Shown here in pieces: positions 1-11,888 of a stretch of DNA of 64,000 nt (the stretch's first letter is position 1; every line of letters starts with the position of its first letter). The notes beneath the pieces were generated by a model. The model saw only the letters and a list, made by a program, of their open reading frames with translations. It was not told where the DNA came from and made no database searches. Origin of the DNA: Ulva prolifera (lineage: Eukaryota; Chlorophyta; Ulvophyceae; Ulvales; Ulvaceae); assembly GCA_023078555.1 (NCBI GenBank), contig CM041197.1, forward strand, positions 2,762,501-2,826,500. The letters run 5' to 3'. Position numbers and translations under genes: made by a program.

Positions 1-34
1 ATTAAGGTTAAGCTTGATCTATGTGGCCGTGCAT

Positions 35-988
<954 letters not shown>

Positions 989-1070
989 CGTGGCCGTGCA
1001 TGACCACCGACGGCGGAACAAGAACGTTAACATGTTATAGCGCATACGGCTACTAATAGTATATCTCCAA

Positions 1071-1173
1071 AATCACAAAGCTGCATATATGCAGCTTTGT
1101 GATTCACTCGTTCGTTATATAGCTGAACGAGTGAATATATGAGCTACGAGAGGTTTGCTCACCCGTGGGTGAG
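1071..1173. repeat. Cluster of three palindromes
   Basis: A perfect 34-bp palindrome at 1071-1104 (arm AATCACAAAGCTGCATA) runs directly into a second inverted repeat with 12-bp arms (ATTCACTCGTTC at 1102-1113, its complement at 1125-1136). A perfect GCTCACCC-GT-GGGTGAGC palindrome follows at 1156-1173. No adjacent gene was identified. Confidence 0.85.
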
Positions 1174-1210
1174 CGACTTGGGTGAGCCGCAGATTCGTGA
1201 ACGGGTACTG

Positions 1211-1537
1211 GCTGTATCTGTGAGATGAAAAAAAAAACCAAAAAAAAATCGGAAAGGCGGGCCAAGTGGATGCGATCCTGCCGGGCTGAGGCACGGGCGC
1301 GGTTGTAGTGTACTTGTGCATACTATAGTATGTTGCTGTTGTTTCAGATGATATTCTTTTGTGGTGTTTGTGTCTTCTCCCGTTTACTCTTTACAATTTG
1401 TTACAAACAGTGAACGGGAGAAGACAAACACCACAACCGAATCTCATCCGAAGCAACAGCAACACATACACACACGATCACACTACAACCGCACCCACAC
1501 CTCAGTCCGGCAGGAGTTTTTACTCTTTTGTAATACA
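1211..1537 (+). mobile_element. Retroposon-like element (beta) with a nested inverted copy
   Basis: The 13-bp word TGAACGGGTACTG is present without mismatch at 1198-1210 and 1538-1550. Between the copies lies a plus-strand element ending in TACTCTTTTGTAATACA. It is interrupted at about 1393-1518 by an inverted copy of the same family, which is flanked by the 10-bp word TTTACTCTTT (1383-1392 and 1519-1528). The forward and inverted copies share the blocks GTGTTTGT-CTTCTCCCGTT and GTTGCTGTTG. This is best read as two successive insertions. Confidence 0.75.
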
Positions 1538-1550
1538 TGAACGGGTACTG

Positions 1551-3208
1551 CCAGTGCTGCAGAAGAGCCCGGCTGCGAGTGCCAGCCATCGCACTGCATG
1601 CAATTGCAATTGCACAACTGAAAAACTGCTGTTGTAATACGTATTGCAATTGCGCAACTGCAGTTCATGAAGGCGCTCCGGGACCCAAGAATTCATCGGT
1701 GCAAGGTGCATGCAGCCGCGTGTGGTGGCTTCGTCTTCAGCCTTTACCAACAGCCCCTCTTGTGGGGTGTTGGCTCAGGCCCGTTCACACTTCTGTTACA
1801 TTGTGTTTTGGCGTCGCGCGCCCGCCCCGCGCTCCATGGCCTGCACGCCTATCATATGAATAGTGCTAGCTAGCTCCGAGTCGCTGCCGCCAGCCCGTAC
1901 GTGTACACGAGTCATTTTCGCCGACGCCCTCACACTGTCCACTCCGAAACAGACTTTGATATGCTCTGCGCATGCGTGCTCAGCGCTGGAATGCGAGCGC
2001 TCGTTGTCGCTCTACTGCGCACCGCCCGCTTCCAAACTTCGCAGCCGACACGGATCCACCCGCATCCGCACGACCCTGTCGCCACGCTGCGCATGCATCT
2101 GTTCGAGACATCCGATGCCGCATACGGCACTCTCATTTCTGACGAATCGGTGCACCGCGGTGCGCTGCGGTCGCCGGCCTGAGGAGCTCCAAGTCCCACG
2201 CTAATACATGCATGCTACGTATACATGCAAGCAAAACATGCTACGTATACAGCACCCTCGCGATCGAGCGATCGCATGCATCATGATGGCACTCTGGCTA
2301 GCTGCACCTTCAGGCCATGGCCAACTGCGTGCACTCATGAGTTGCGAGGCCATTCTCTTCCAGTGCCACCCGTCCAGTGGACGGCATTCAGGTGTAGTGC
2401 ACCAGCTGGCCACATATAAGAGCTACGAGCGCAGCATACGGACACCAGCTCGAGCTGATCACTGTCCCAGTCATCTGCCACATCCCGCCTTCAGCGCTAC
2501 GCTCAACTTTCTATCACATCGTCTAGAGGCCATATCGCCAGCCAAGTCCCTGAAAGTCCTGAAGCACCAACTTCCCTGAAGCACAAGTTTAGTCCGGTTT
2601 ACGGCAGATCCACAGCGACAGGTACGCCCCATGGCCAGCAGGGAACATACACGAGTGACTGCCACTGGCAGCCGCAGCGTCTGCATGCGCAGAGGCACTG
2701 TTTCTTAAAATTTGGCGCTGTTTCTTTAAATTTGGCGTGGATATACATTGATAAACCATCTCTGGCCATGATGTACACATTCTTACATACAGCACCGCAT
2801 CGGAGCCGGATCAAAGGTTGCCTGTACATGGACGTCCACAAAGGCCACAGTGACTGAACAGGGACCAAGTTGCCGCCGCCGCGGCCTAGTACTAGTCCTT
2901 GCATCCTTAGTGCCCAGCCTGCCAGTGACTCACTCATAGGGTAGCTACATATTGTCTTACCCCGTGCACGTGTACATGTGTTACGGAGGCTCGATGCATT
3001 CCAAGTGCATTCCGATCGTCTTCCGAGCAATTGGACATACCGATATTCAGCTGCACGCGCACAATCGCGCCGATGTGCGAACAATTTGTATGCAACTTGT
3101 TGTCAATCCTGACACAATGCCTGCTTGAAGCAGCGCTCCAGGGGTCTTTGTCTTGACCATCGTGATCAATGGCGAGGCTGCAGGCGTTGGAATTCCACAG
3201 GCAGCGAT
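1551..3208. other. Intergenic stretch, no gene recognised
   Basis: Contains only short unconvincing reading frames on both strands, short tandem words (for example ATGCTACGTATACATGCA near 2210-2250) and a TATAAG-like word near 2413 that is about 800 bp from the next start codon. No protein similarity was recognised. Confidence 0.6.
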
Positions 3209-3396
3209 ATGATGAGCTCACGTAACAGCAACAAGGGGGCCCTGCGGGCGGCGGGCCTGGGGTCCCTGGCGATCGCGGCCAGTGCCCTCTCGGTGCAGGG
3301 CGCCCGCGTCTTCTGCCGCTTCGTCAGCGCCTCGCGGACCTCCATCCAGACCCAGGACGGCTACGCCGAAGCCCGTGCGCCCTCCCGCCCCCCGCC

Positions 3397-3484
<88 letters not shown>

Positions 3485-5916
3485 TCTCCTCTCTCTCTCT
3501 CTCTGTCTCCTCTCTCATCTCTCACGCATCTCTTCTCTCTCTCTCCTCTCTCTCTCTCTCGTCCTCTCTCTCTCTCTCTCTCTCTCTCTCCTCCGATCTC
3601 TCTCTCTCTTCTCGCTCTCTCTCCTCCTCTCTCTCTCTGATCATCTCCTCTTCTCTCTCTCTGCTCTGCTCTCGGTCTCTCATCTTCTCTCTCTCACCTC
3701 TCTTCTTCTCTCATCCTTCACTCTCTCCTTATCTTCTCCTCTCTCTCCTCTCTCTCTCTCTCTCTTTCTTCTCGAGAGATCTCTCTAGAGCACTCTGCTG
3801 CCCCTGCCTGCAGCCTGACGATGTTGCTGTCGATTACTACCATGTCCACGCAGTGTATCCAGTGTATCCACCCTGCCTGTCCACTTGTGCGCCAGGCCTG
3901 CGTCGCCGGAGCAGCTGCGTCGCCGGAGCACACCTGAGCGCGTGCTCCAGGCATGGCCCCGACCCGCTGCAGAAGCCTGCTGTGCACCCTATGTACATGA
4001 AGTCAGCCAATCTCGGCAGAGAGTATCCGTTGGGGCCCTCAGACACGTGGCCAATTATGAACGGCTGTGGCTGAGGTGGTGTGGCCGGCGTGCAGTGATC
4101 GACATCGCGGAGTCCATCTGTAACGAGGCCACCGGCCAGCCGGTCGTGGTGCCCATCAACGAGCGCGTCTCGGCGGTGGCCTTCGCACAGGCTGAGGCCG
4201 TGGCAGGGGTCATCGGCCAGTGCGCTGGCACTGGTACTGCGCAGCTGCAGGTCTCGGCGCGCAGCAACGCCGAGGCGCAGGCGATGGCGGTCGGCACCGC
4301 CTCGGCCAACATCATCGCCTCCTCCGGCGTCTGTGGCCTCTGCGAGACGGCCCTGGAGTCGTTCGCGGTCGCGGTCGAAACCCTCACCGCCACCGCCGTC
4401 GCCGAGGTTAATCTAGATGTGCGCTCCCGCCGTTCCTCCCGCGTTGCCCTCTGACATGGCTGCATGCATGCCAGTGCTGCCCACCGTGGATATCCGATTA
4501 TAATCAATTCAACGCTGTACCTCCTGCATGACAGACCAATGAGGCATCAACTCGCGTGATTGCGATCGCATGTTCAGCTGTGAGTGGCTCTGGCGCAGGC
4601 ATCATTCGAGTTCAACGGCGAGCCGCTGACAGTGGCTGTCGTGCAACAAGTCATCCAGACCGAGGTGGCCGATCTGCTGTCGACCATCACCGGCGAGGTG
4701 CGCAGCAGCGCAACCGACGGCTGCAGCGCCAACACCCTCGGCACCGCGCAAGCCGGAGCCGCCCGCGCCGAGTGCGACGTGTCCATCAGCGCGTCCCAGA
4801 TCGTCACCGAGATCGACGCGGTCGCGGACGCCGGCCTCGAGGTGCAGGCCCTCGGCTGCGACGGCGTGGACAGCTTTGTGGAGGTCGAGCTGCAGCTGCG
4901 CGAGGTCGCCGTGGCTGTGGCGCAGGCTGTCACCCAGGCCACGGCCTTCTGCGAGACCGCCGGCGGCCCCGGCACGATGGCGTGCGGGGTGAGCAGTGGC
5001 ACGGTCGACTCTGTCGCAACCGCCACCGTGCGCTCCTGCAGCTTGCGCGCGGCATCCTGTCCAATACTAATGCTGCAACGCAGGCGCACTTGGCTGCTCA
5101 GTCTTGAAGCTGCATCAGCATGCTGTCGATGTAGTTGACAAATGTCAACAACATGCATGTAGTAGCTGTTGGCATGGGTGCACTGCCTAGGTTTCGTCTC
5201 TCCGTTGCACGTATGCATCTGTTTCACATTTGATGCATGCCGCCGGTGGCCACAACGTCACGAGGCTAGCCTCAGGCTGTGACGGGGAGAGGAGGTACCA
5301 ACGCTAACGGTGTTGTAACTATGCAGGCCCAGGCCTTTGCCCTCGCCATCGGCGAGGCGTTCGGCCCGGAGTGCGACTGCGAGGTCGCAACGCGCCTCGA
5401 CGCTCAGCAGATGGCCACCATCATCGCTGAGGCCAGCGCCTCGTCCCTCGCCGAAGTCTGCATTGGTGCGCCCGCATGTCCCCCTCCCCCTGCCATGCTC
5501 GTCTCTATAGATGATATGCCTGTCCCATCTTCTGATATCTGTCCTGACGCTGTATTTGACATCGTCTTTGCAGTCGTATGTTCGGCAGTGGGCCCAATCA
5601 CCTGCAATGTGCATACGCATGCATCACGTCCGAATGCCGCCGTTGCAGCGGCAAGCACTCCTCAGCACGGCATGCACATCATGGCAACCGTCATGATGCC
5701 GTCAGCGCACCGCCTGAGCGCGCAAGAGTCACGTGAGGCGCATGTGCAGAGGGGACCGACTACGCCCGCGTCTTCGACTTCCAGAACGACGCACAGGAGC
5801 GGCTTGCGGAGGTCCTGGCGGAGTCTTTCGTGCAGGCCTTCTCCGGTGACATCGACTGCGGCGTCGCCTTTGGCCTCGTCGCCGAAGTCAACCCGCTGCC
5901 CTCGTTCCAGCCTTAG
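3209..5916 (+). CDS. Unrecognised cysteine-containing, Ala/Val-rich probable secreted protein, copy A
   Basis: Five exons: 3209-3374, 4096-4418, 4599-5027, 5327-5465 and 5750-5916, giving 407 residues and ending in TAG. The model is supported by the inverted paralogue at 13.97-16.38 kb, whose five exons have identical lengths and phases. All four introns begin GTGCGC. The N-terminus (MMSSRNSNKG, then a short hydrophobic stretch LGSLAIAASALSV ending VQGA) resembles a signal peptide. The mature part is predicted mostly helical, rich in Ala, Val and Glu, with 14 cysteines spread over all exons, for example GVCGLC and GPECDCEV. No known domain was recognised; a secreted or cell-surface role is inference. 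Intron 1 carries a large CT-rich tract. The start is the first of two consecutive ATG codons, where similarity with the paralogue begins. Confidence 0.8.
3400..3775 (+). repeat. CT-rich microsatellite in intron 1 of copy A
   Basis: About 375 bp of imperfect (CT)n with interspersed CC, TCTG and ATC interruptions. It lies in the first intron of the gene at 3.2-5.9 kb. The matching intron of the inverted paralogue lacks it, so it arose or expanded after the duplication. Confidence 0.95.
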
Positions 5917-7344
5917 GCAGCCGGGCTCGCCGGCACCTGCCGTCTCCGTATGCGACGGTGGGAGGCCAGGCTTTGCGCCTGGGCCATCGCTGTTGTGGGC
6001 ATGTACATAAACGCATGAAGGCTGAGCCCTGGGTGTACTCATCTGGTGGCGCTGGCCTGTCCTGCAGTTAAGGATCTGTTCGGCTAATGCCTGCGGCAGC
6101 TGCGATGTTCTGTGGAGGCCAAGGGGGCGTGCTGTGCGCAGCCGCGATCGAGATGTGGCAGGTCCGTGCACAATTTGGGTGCAGTGAATTGCAGCACACT
6201 TTCGAGAGGCGGTTGTTTCGGTGACTACACCGCTGGATGTGGGCCGCTGACAGCAGAGCGTGCTCTGCTGAAACAAGAACGTTGCTGTGATGGCTTGCAT
6301 ATGCATGGGAGGCCACTTTGATGCCTCCCGGTGTGAGCTGGAGCATCCTAATCCAGCCTTTCCACTTTCAGTCAGCTTTGAGGAGTACAGAGTTTCATCC
6401 TTGCGACGTGATGTGAGCTCCGGAATGAGAGCAGTTGGACAGCATGTTCTAGTGGGGAGCATAGTTTGCAAAGTTAGATTTAGTGTTACAAAATTGAAAT
6501 TCAGTAGTGTCAATGAAGCGGCGGGATTGCTGCTGAGAAGAGTCTCTAGCAATAGCTTGCAGGGTATCAGTATTTGTGGCTGGCCGGCCATCTACAGTTC
6601 TAGTGCAACTGTAACAGAATCTGAACAAGGACTCTGCAACAGAACCTCAATAATGACTCTGCAACACTGGCACACATCTCATATGGCATCTGCTTGTTAG
6701 TTTTCATTTGTCGCTGCATCCCATCGATGGTCATTGATCAATGATTCATGGGACCAATAGCTTTGTTATCCATTTTAGGGAATTGATGGTCAGCTGAGCT
6801 TATTGCATCTGTCCAACCACACATCAGAATTGTGATGCTCTGACGATCCCTAGGGATATTGGGTAAATCTGTGGTGGTCTGTCTCAACACACCAAATCGG
6901 GCAGACTCAATGGGAACTCCACCTCAGGGCACATCTTTATTCAAACACACTACATGAATGACATCAATGACATCACAGTCAGGAATTGTGGTGAGTCAAG
7001 AAGTTGTGAGGGAGAGGGGATGAGAGTTGGGGGGCTGCAGGTTCCATCCAACATCAGACAATCCTCACAACATGTCAGCAGCTGCTAGCATGGCCATATT
7101 GTTCAGCTGTGGGTGCATAGACACATCATTCCAGATCCAATTGGCAGGCCCTGCCTGCCTGTAGCGTTGTGTGCAGATTGTGATCATGAGGACACATCGT
7201 GGTCATCACAGCCAGCATTGCTATAGCTACAAGGACGTCATCACTTTCAAGCCAGAAGGCCGCGCAGCGCACCACACTGCATCATGGATCTAGAACACAG
7301 TCGTGCATGTATACAGGCCGAGGGCATCAATTCATCGCAGATAT

Positions 7345-7388
7345 GGCAGTCCCAGTGGTACAGCAGTCATATCACTGAATTGCCACAG
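7345..7388. repeat. Short palindromic element, copy 1
   Basis: Shares the core CCAGTGGTA-N-CAG/GC-N-CATATCACTG and the end TTGCCACAG with copies at 25.93 and 34.31 kb. This copy is the most diverged, so its inverted arms are imperfect. Confidence 0.55.
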
Positions 7389-8216
7389 CAGGCCGAAGGG
7401 CCAGGCGCTGATCTCCGGCAGATCTTAGCTCGCAGGACACATGTGTGATATATAAAAAAGTGCTTACAGCAATTATATAAATTCAGACCTCCTCCTGCAG
7501 TCTAGTGAGCTGCTGCCCACCAGTCCATGACCACTTCCACGGTACAGGTAATCATAGTCTGCTAGATATAATCTCAAGCAGCAGAGTCTCGCATCCACTG
7601 ATCTACAACTGTTCATGGATTGTGCTATAGCTAGATTCAGCAGCAGCATTTGTGGCTGTGATGTTGCAGTTTTGAAGCAAGATGGCTGCAATCAGCGAAG
7701 CAAGGACCAGCAGTCAACGATGTATTCATAATGTGATAAAACTGTACTGTGCCATGATGGTACATGTTTACGCACCTGTATCGCACACCTATCGCTGCGT
7801 GGCGAGCTCCTCCTGCAGCACCCGAGAGTGAGAGACGTGTGCGCAGGCTGGCTCGTTCGTGCGCAAATCAACGCTGAAGGCGCACCAAGAGCAGATCAAG
7901 ACGATGCAAGATAGATTCCACAGCATCAAGCACCACTGCTTCTGCATCCAGCGCCGGGAGGCCTCGGAGTACCGTTGCAGCAGCACCAGGATGACAACGA
8001 ATTGACCCCGAACAGAGCGGCTCCAGGCTCTTTGGGCTGATTTGTGCGCCACGCTGACGATGCATATGACCATGTGTTGTAACTATTGTGTCGAGGAATC
8101 CGCCATGGCGCGCCAGTGGGCTTGCTGAAGGGGTGGGTCGTGCGTTCGCATGAACATGCTGCTGTACGCCGAGGGTGACGAGCGTCGCGACGACGTCGGT
8201 TATGGGTGCCTGCTAC

Positions 8217-8375
8217 CATTACGCGTCATCGACAAAAGAGTGAGTGGAAGAAGACAAACACAAAAACCGAGGCTCATCCGAAACAACAGCAACACACACA
8301 CGATCACTTTCGCGGTGCTGCCCGCCTCGCCGCATTTATCCTTGTAACACACACGATCACACTACAACCGCGCCC
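8217..8375 (-). mobile_element. Retroposon-like element (beta) interrupted by an alpha insertion
   Basis: Bracketed by 15-bp words differing at one base: ATGGGTGCCTGCTAC (8202-8216) and ATGGGTGCATGCTAC (8376-8390). On the minus strand it shows the beta blocks GTTGTAGTGTGATCGTGTG, GTTGCTGTTG, GGATGAG and CACTCTTTTGT in order. Its CA tract is split by the separate 39-bp alpha insertion. Confidence 0.7.
8308..8346 (+). mobile_element. Nested 39-bp alpha insertion
   Basis: Flanked by a perfect 14-bp duplication ACACACACGATCAC (8294-8307 and 8347-8360). The insert starts TTTCGCGGTGCTGCCCGCC and ends CCTTGTA, matching only the 3' part of longer alpha copies, so it looks 5'-truncated. Confidence 0.75.
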
Positions 8376-8583
8376 ATGGGTGCATGCTACGCAGTTGTGC
8401 TGTACTGCCAGTGCTGAACTCTGTTGACGATTACGACAGAATGCAACAGAATCTGCAATTTGAGTTTAAATTCTCTCTGAGCTGCACACAGTCCATGAGC
8501 CATCTTCTGCGCGTGTGGGTGTGCTGTTTGTTCAAATCCCATGGCCAGCGTTTCATCTGGTTGCCGATTCGATGACACAAATC

Positions 8584-8607
8584 GGACGGCGTACCTTTGT
8601 TCTTGTA
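8584..8607 (+). mobile_element. Very short insertion ending TTCTTGTA
   Basis: 24 bp between perfect 9-bp copies of ACACAAATC (8575-8583 and 8608-8616). The 3' end resembles the alpha family; the rest is too short to assign. Confidence 0.45.
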
Positions 8608-9585
8608 ACACAAATCATTGTATTCGTTGGAGTACGTAACAGGCAGCAGCACCACGTCCCAGCATGTGCGTTTCCAACTCCTCTCCCATATCGCCGCAAA
8701 GAGATCACAATGGGCAGCTACGAGTTGTCGAAAGAAACGGCAATGATGTGTGCCAGTGCTGCGGCTTGCGGGGATCACCTTGGCTGCCGTGTCTCGCAAC
8801 ATTGTATGCTGACCCAGACAAGCCAGCAACGCAACACGAAACGTGGGCGTTACAGCGCATCCGCAATCCACATGTTCACCAGACATCAGTGATGTAACAT
8901 CACCCAAAACGTATTGCCTTGGGCTCTTGGCTTCGTGGACGAAGCAGCATGATGACATCAGGCTGTGCTGCATCTTGGTGAAGTGTGCACTCATCTCTGG
9001 GATCACGCAATAAAACGTGTCCCTGGCAATTGATGAATTTGGTGACATGTTTTTGCTATGCTACCGCTTTCTGACCTATGCACACCTCGTGGGGTGTGCC
9101 CATGCTTGGCACAGGCAAGGCCTGAAGCCACGAACTCCCTGCATGGGCGTGAGCTTGACAAGGTAGAGCACACCCAATGCGGAGTTGATGTGTTTCCATA
9201 TCATGCGATTCCATTTACATCACTCCAGCCTGCCACTGCATAAAGTAACTCTACAGCGGCCGCAATGGGACCATGTTTCACCCAGTAGGTACCCAGCAGC
9301 TCAAAATGTGCCATGATGTCTGAATGTTAACAATTGCAAATTCTCTCAAGCTCGCCTTGTCCTGTCCGGCCTGGCCACGGTGGACCACGGCTGCCCCTAT
9401 GACAGTGCACCTACGCTGAGGCAGATCACCGCCAGACTCCAATCGTGTCTCAAGTAATCGTCACCAGCATGGTTGAGGGTCACTCAGCCGACATCTGTAT
9501 AACTTCTGTTGCAAAAGCCCACAGTTTGGAGCTATGTATTTTGTTGTTAGGTGATGAATTACACACCCAGATTGCTTTGGGTGAA

Positions 9586-9660
9586 AGGATCATCCTAAAA
9601 GAAGGATCATCCTGAAATAGGATCATCCTAAAAGAAGGATCATCCTAAAAGAAGGATCCT
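9586..9660. repeat. Tandem array of AGGAT-C-ATCCT near-palindromes
   Basis: The 11-bp near-palindrome AGGATCATCCT starts at 9586, 9603, 9619 and 9636, with a truncated fifth copy at 9653. Periods of 16-17 bp are filled by AAAAGA-type spacers. Confidence 0.85.
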
Positions 9661-9704
9661 CTGGTGCAGTGCTATATAGACGTCAATGTGCACACATCTC
9701 CGAT

Positions 9705-9839
9705 CCTGTGTCTTTTGCTGCGCCGGTGATGGGTTTTTTTGGCGTGGTGGGTGTCGCGTGCGTGGGTGTCTGTGTGTTTGCTTCGTCTGTTTGCTTCTTT
9801 CGCGGTGCTGCCCGCCTTGCTGCCTTTGTCCTTGTAACA
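9705..9839 (+). mobile_element. Retroposon-like element (alpha), about 135 bp
   Basis: Flanked by a perfect 14-bp duplication CACACATCTCCGAT (9691-9704 and 9840-9853). The insert is G/T-rich at its 5' side and ends with the alpha 3' block CGCGGTGCTGCCCGCCTTG...CCTTGTAA. Confidence 0.8.
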
Positions 9840-10499
9840 CACACATCTCCGATAGCAGTCCTTGAGCTGGTCCTTGAGCTAGTCCTTGACATCCACACTC
9901 ATGAGCGTGACCAGTCACCGGGCCGTGTTCCTTCGGATGACGGCGGCTCTCGGACCAAGTGACCGCCGCCGGGCCTTACAGGCTATACTAGGTTAGTGCC
10001 CGCCGCTGCCTCGTGGCGAACATGTGGGCTCTGTCGTAAGCCTGTACGATACCATATGTGGGCATTGGCATCATCAAATGTGCTAAAGCACCGCAGCGGC
10101 GGCCCGCTGCTGGCCAGTGCAAGCCCGGCGGTTGTCAGGCAACCTTATACTTAGCTATCGACTCTGTAGACTCAGGGGCTCTGGCATGGGGGATACATCG
10201 TTGTTGTCCAGATCACTCCGAGCTGTCGCGTGAGATCTATGCCCCCGCCGCCTCCGATCTCCTGACTCCAGCTCCACAGGATCGCTGATGTGCGCACAAG
10301 CGATGCTGTGGACTCCTGGATCGGAGCTGGAGTCAGGAGATGGCCATGGCTGTGGGGGTCAGCCTGCTGGAGGCTGCGCCGGGTCATGCCACACGCAACC
10401 ACACCGCGGCGCATGATGGCATGAATACGCTGTGCGGTGACTCGCACTGCCGCCCCAGCGTCGATGCATTCCGCGTACACAGGCACACAGGCACACATG

Positions 10500-11130
10500 C
10501 ACAGCGTGCACAGCGTGTGCTTTCTTTCGGGGCTCTTGCGCCTGGCTGGTGGGCGGGGTTCGGGTGGGGGTGAGCGTGTGGATGTGCTTGTGGGTGTTGG
10601 GTGGGATGCTTGTGTGTGTTTGTGGGTGTGTGTTACAAAGGAAAAAGCCGGAAGGGCCGGTAGCACCGCCAGGACCAAAAGGGAGAGCACGAGAAACGCA
10701 ATGCGCACGTAGCAGGAGAGCAACAGCCAACGCCAAGGCACAACAAGCACCCACACACCCCCACACTCCTACACACCACCACACAAACCAACCCCCACAC
10801 GCACCTCCACACGCACCCACCCCCAAACGCCCCGACACACTGACACCCGACCCACGCGCCCACGCACCCGCACGCGGCCCAGACCCAACCCCCAACACAC
10901 ACACCCACGCGCCAATACGCTACACGTATTACGCTACAATACGCTACATGCTGGTGTGTGTTTGTGGGTGTGTGTGGCCGTGTGTGTGGCTGTGTGGCTG
11001 TGGCCGGCGCGAGTGCCGGCGGTGCGTGGGTGTGTTGGTGTGTGATGCGTGTGGCTTGTTGCGTGGTGTGCGGTTCCCCTGGCTGCTGCTCGCGGCGCTA
11101 CCTGCCTTGCTTGCTTTGTCCTTGTAACAA
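10500..11130. repeat. Cluster of alpha-type sequences in both orientations
   Basis: A plus-oriented G/T-rich piece (about 10500-10635) abuts an inverted alpha-like copy starting TTACAAAGG (about 10632-10900), followed by a long plus-oriented copy (about 10950-11129) ending GCTTTGTCCTTGTAACA. The last copy closely matches the element at 18109-18262. Exact ends and duplications could not be fixed. Confidence 0.5.
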
Positions 11131-11865
11131 ATGCACACAGGCACCCTCGGCATATCTGGTTTGGCCTTCCGACTCCAAACGAGTTCGTCGGCGCAGGGTG
11201 CCATACAATGGCCCGACCCATGTCATTGGTTACGGTTTGCCATTCATAGCATCATAGCTAAGTTGATGTTGATAAAAGTCAGTTGGAGCAGTTTGGACCA
11301 TCTCTCGTCCCGCGGGGCCGTGCGGCCGGAGCCGCATGCCCCGCCGCGCCCGTCCTCTTGGGGCGTGCATGCATGCATGTGTACGCCAGGCTGTGTGGCG
11401 GCTGTACCCTCGCGTCGGCTCCGCGCATCAGGGAGGAGCTTACCAGGGGCCTCAAGCTCATGGATGCATTGCGCTGGCGCACTTGCGCATCAGCAGCAAC
11501 TAGCGCCGAACTGAGTATAAGCACGTGCAGCCACCGGCAGCAGCCAATGGCCACTGATCGGTGCTGTGGTACTCATGCATGTCGCTTGACAGGCAGCGTA
11601 CTGCAGCACGCTGGCTGGCTGGTTGCAATTGGTGGGTGCTGGGATGGACGGCGGGAGGCAACCTGGATGGTGGTGCCCCCCCCTCTGTGGGCATATGCTT
11701 TCTGAATGGGCTGGCGTAGCCACGTGGCAGGGCGCCAGGAGCTGGGGTGCTGCGTAAATTATAGCAACTGTCAGGTAGGCAAGGGGCCTGGCAGAGGCCG
11801 GGTCGTGATCGCGCGCTCCGCCTCCTGGGGGCGACGGCCTGTCGGTGCGCGTTCCTCGCGCTGTA

Positions 11866-11888
11866 GGGGGGGGGGGGGGGGGGGGGGG
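11866..11888. repeat. Poly-G run of 23
   Basis: Uninterrupted G homopolymer in intergenic DNA, one of five G/C homopolymers longer than 20 bases in the window. Confidence 0.97.

Larger units (their letters stand above)
3209..6376 (+). repeat. Left arm of a large inverted duplication
   Basis: Exons, parts of introns and about 460 bp of 3' flank match the reverse complement of 13430-16376. The 3' flank match includes the block with GGCACCACCAGATGAG (minus arm, near 13835) and the block ending CTTTCAGTCAGC near 6366-6376. Similarity begins at the start codon of the gene and ends near 6376. Confidence 0.85.

Noticed and set aside
2408-2420. TATA-like word as promoter of copy A
   Set aside because: About 800 bp from the start codon with no transcript evidence, and the corresponding sequence is absent upstream of copy B.
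3380-3790. Ser-Leu-rich frames on plus and Arg-Glu-rich frames on minus
   Set aside because: Translations of the CT-rich tract; the paralogue shows that coding sequence stops at the GTGCGC donor before it.
8431-9048. 205-codon minus-strand frame in the inverted-repeat spacer
   Set aside because: No domain, no plausible splice partner, and codon composition unlike the GC-rich exons of recognised genes.
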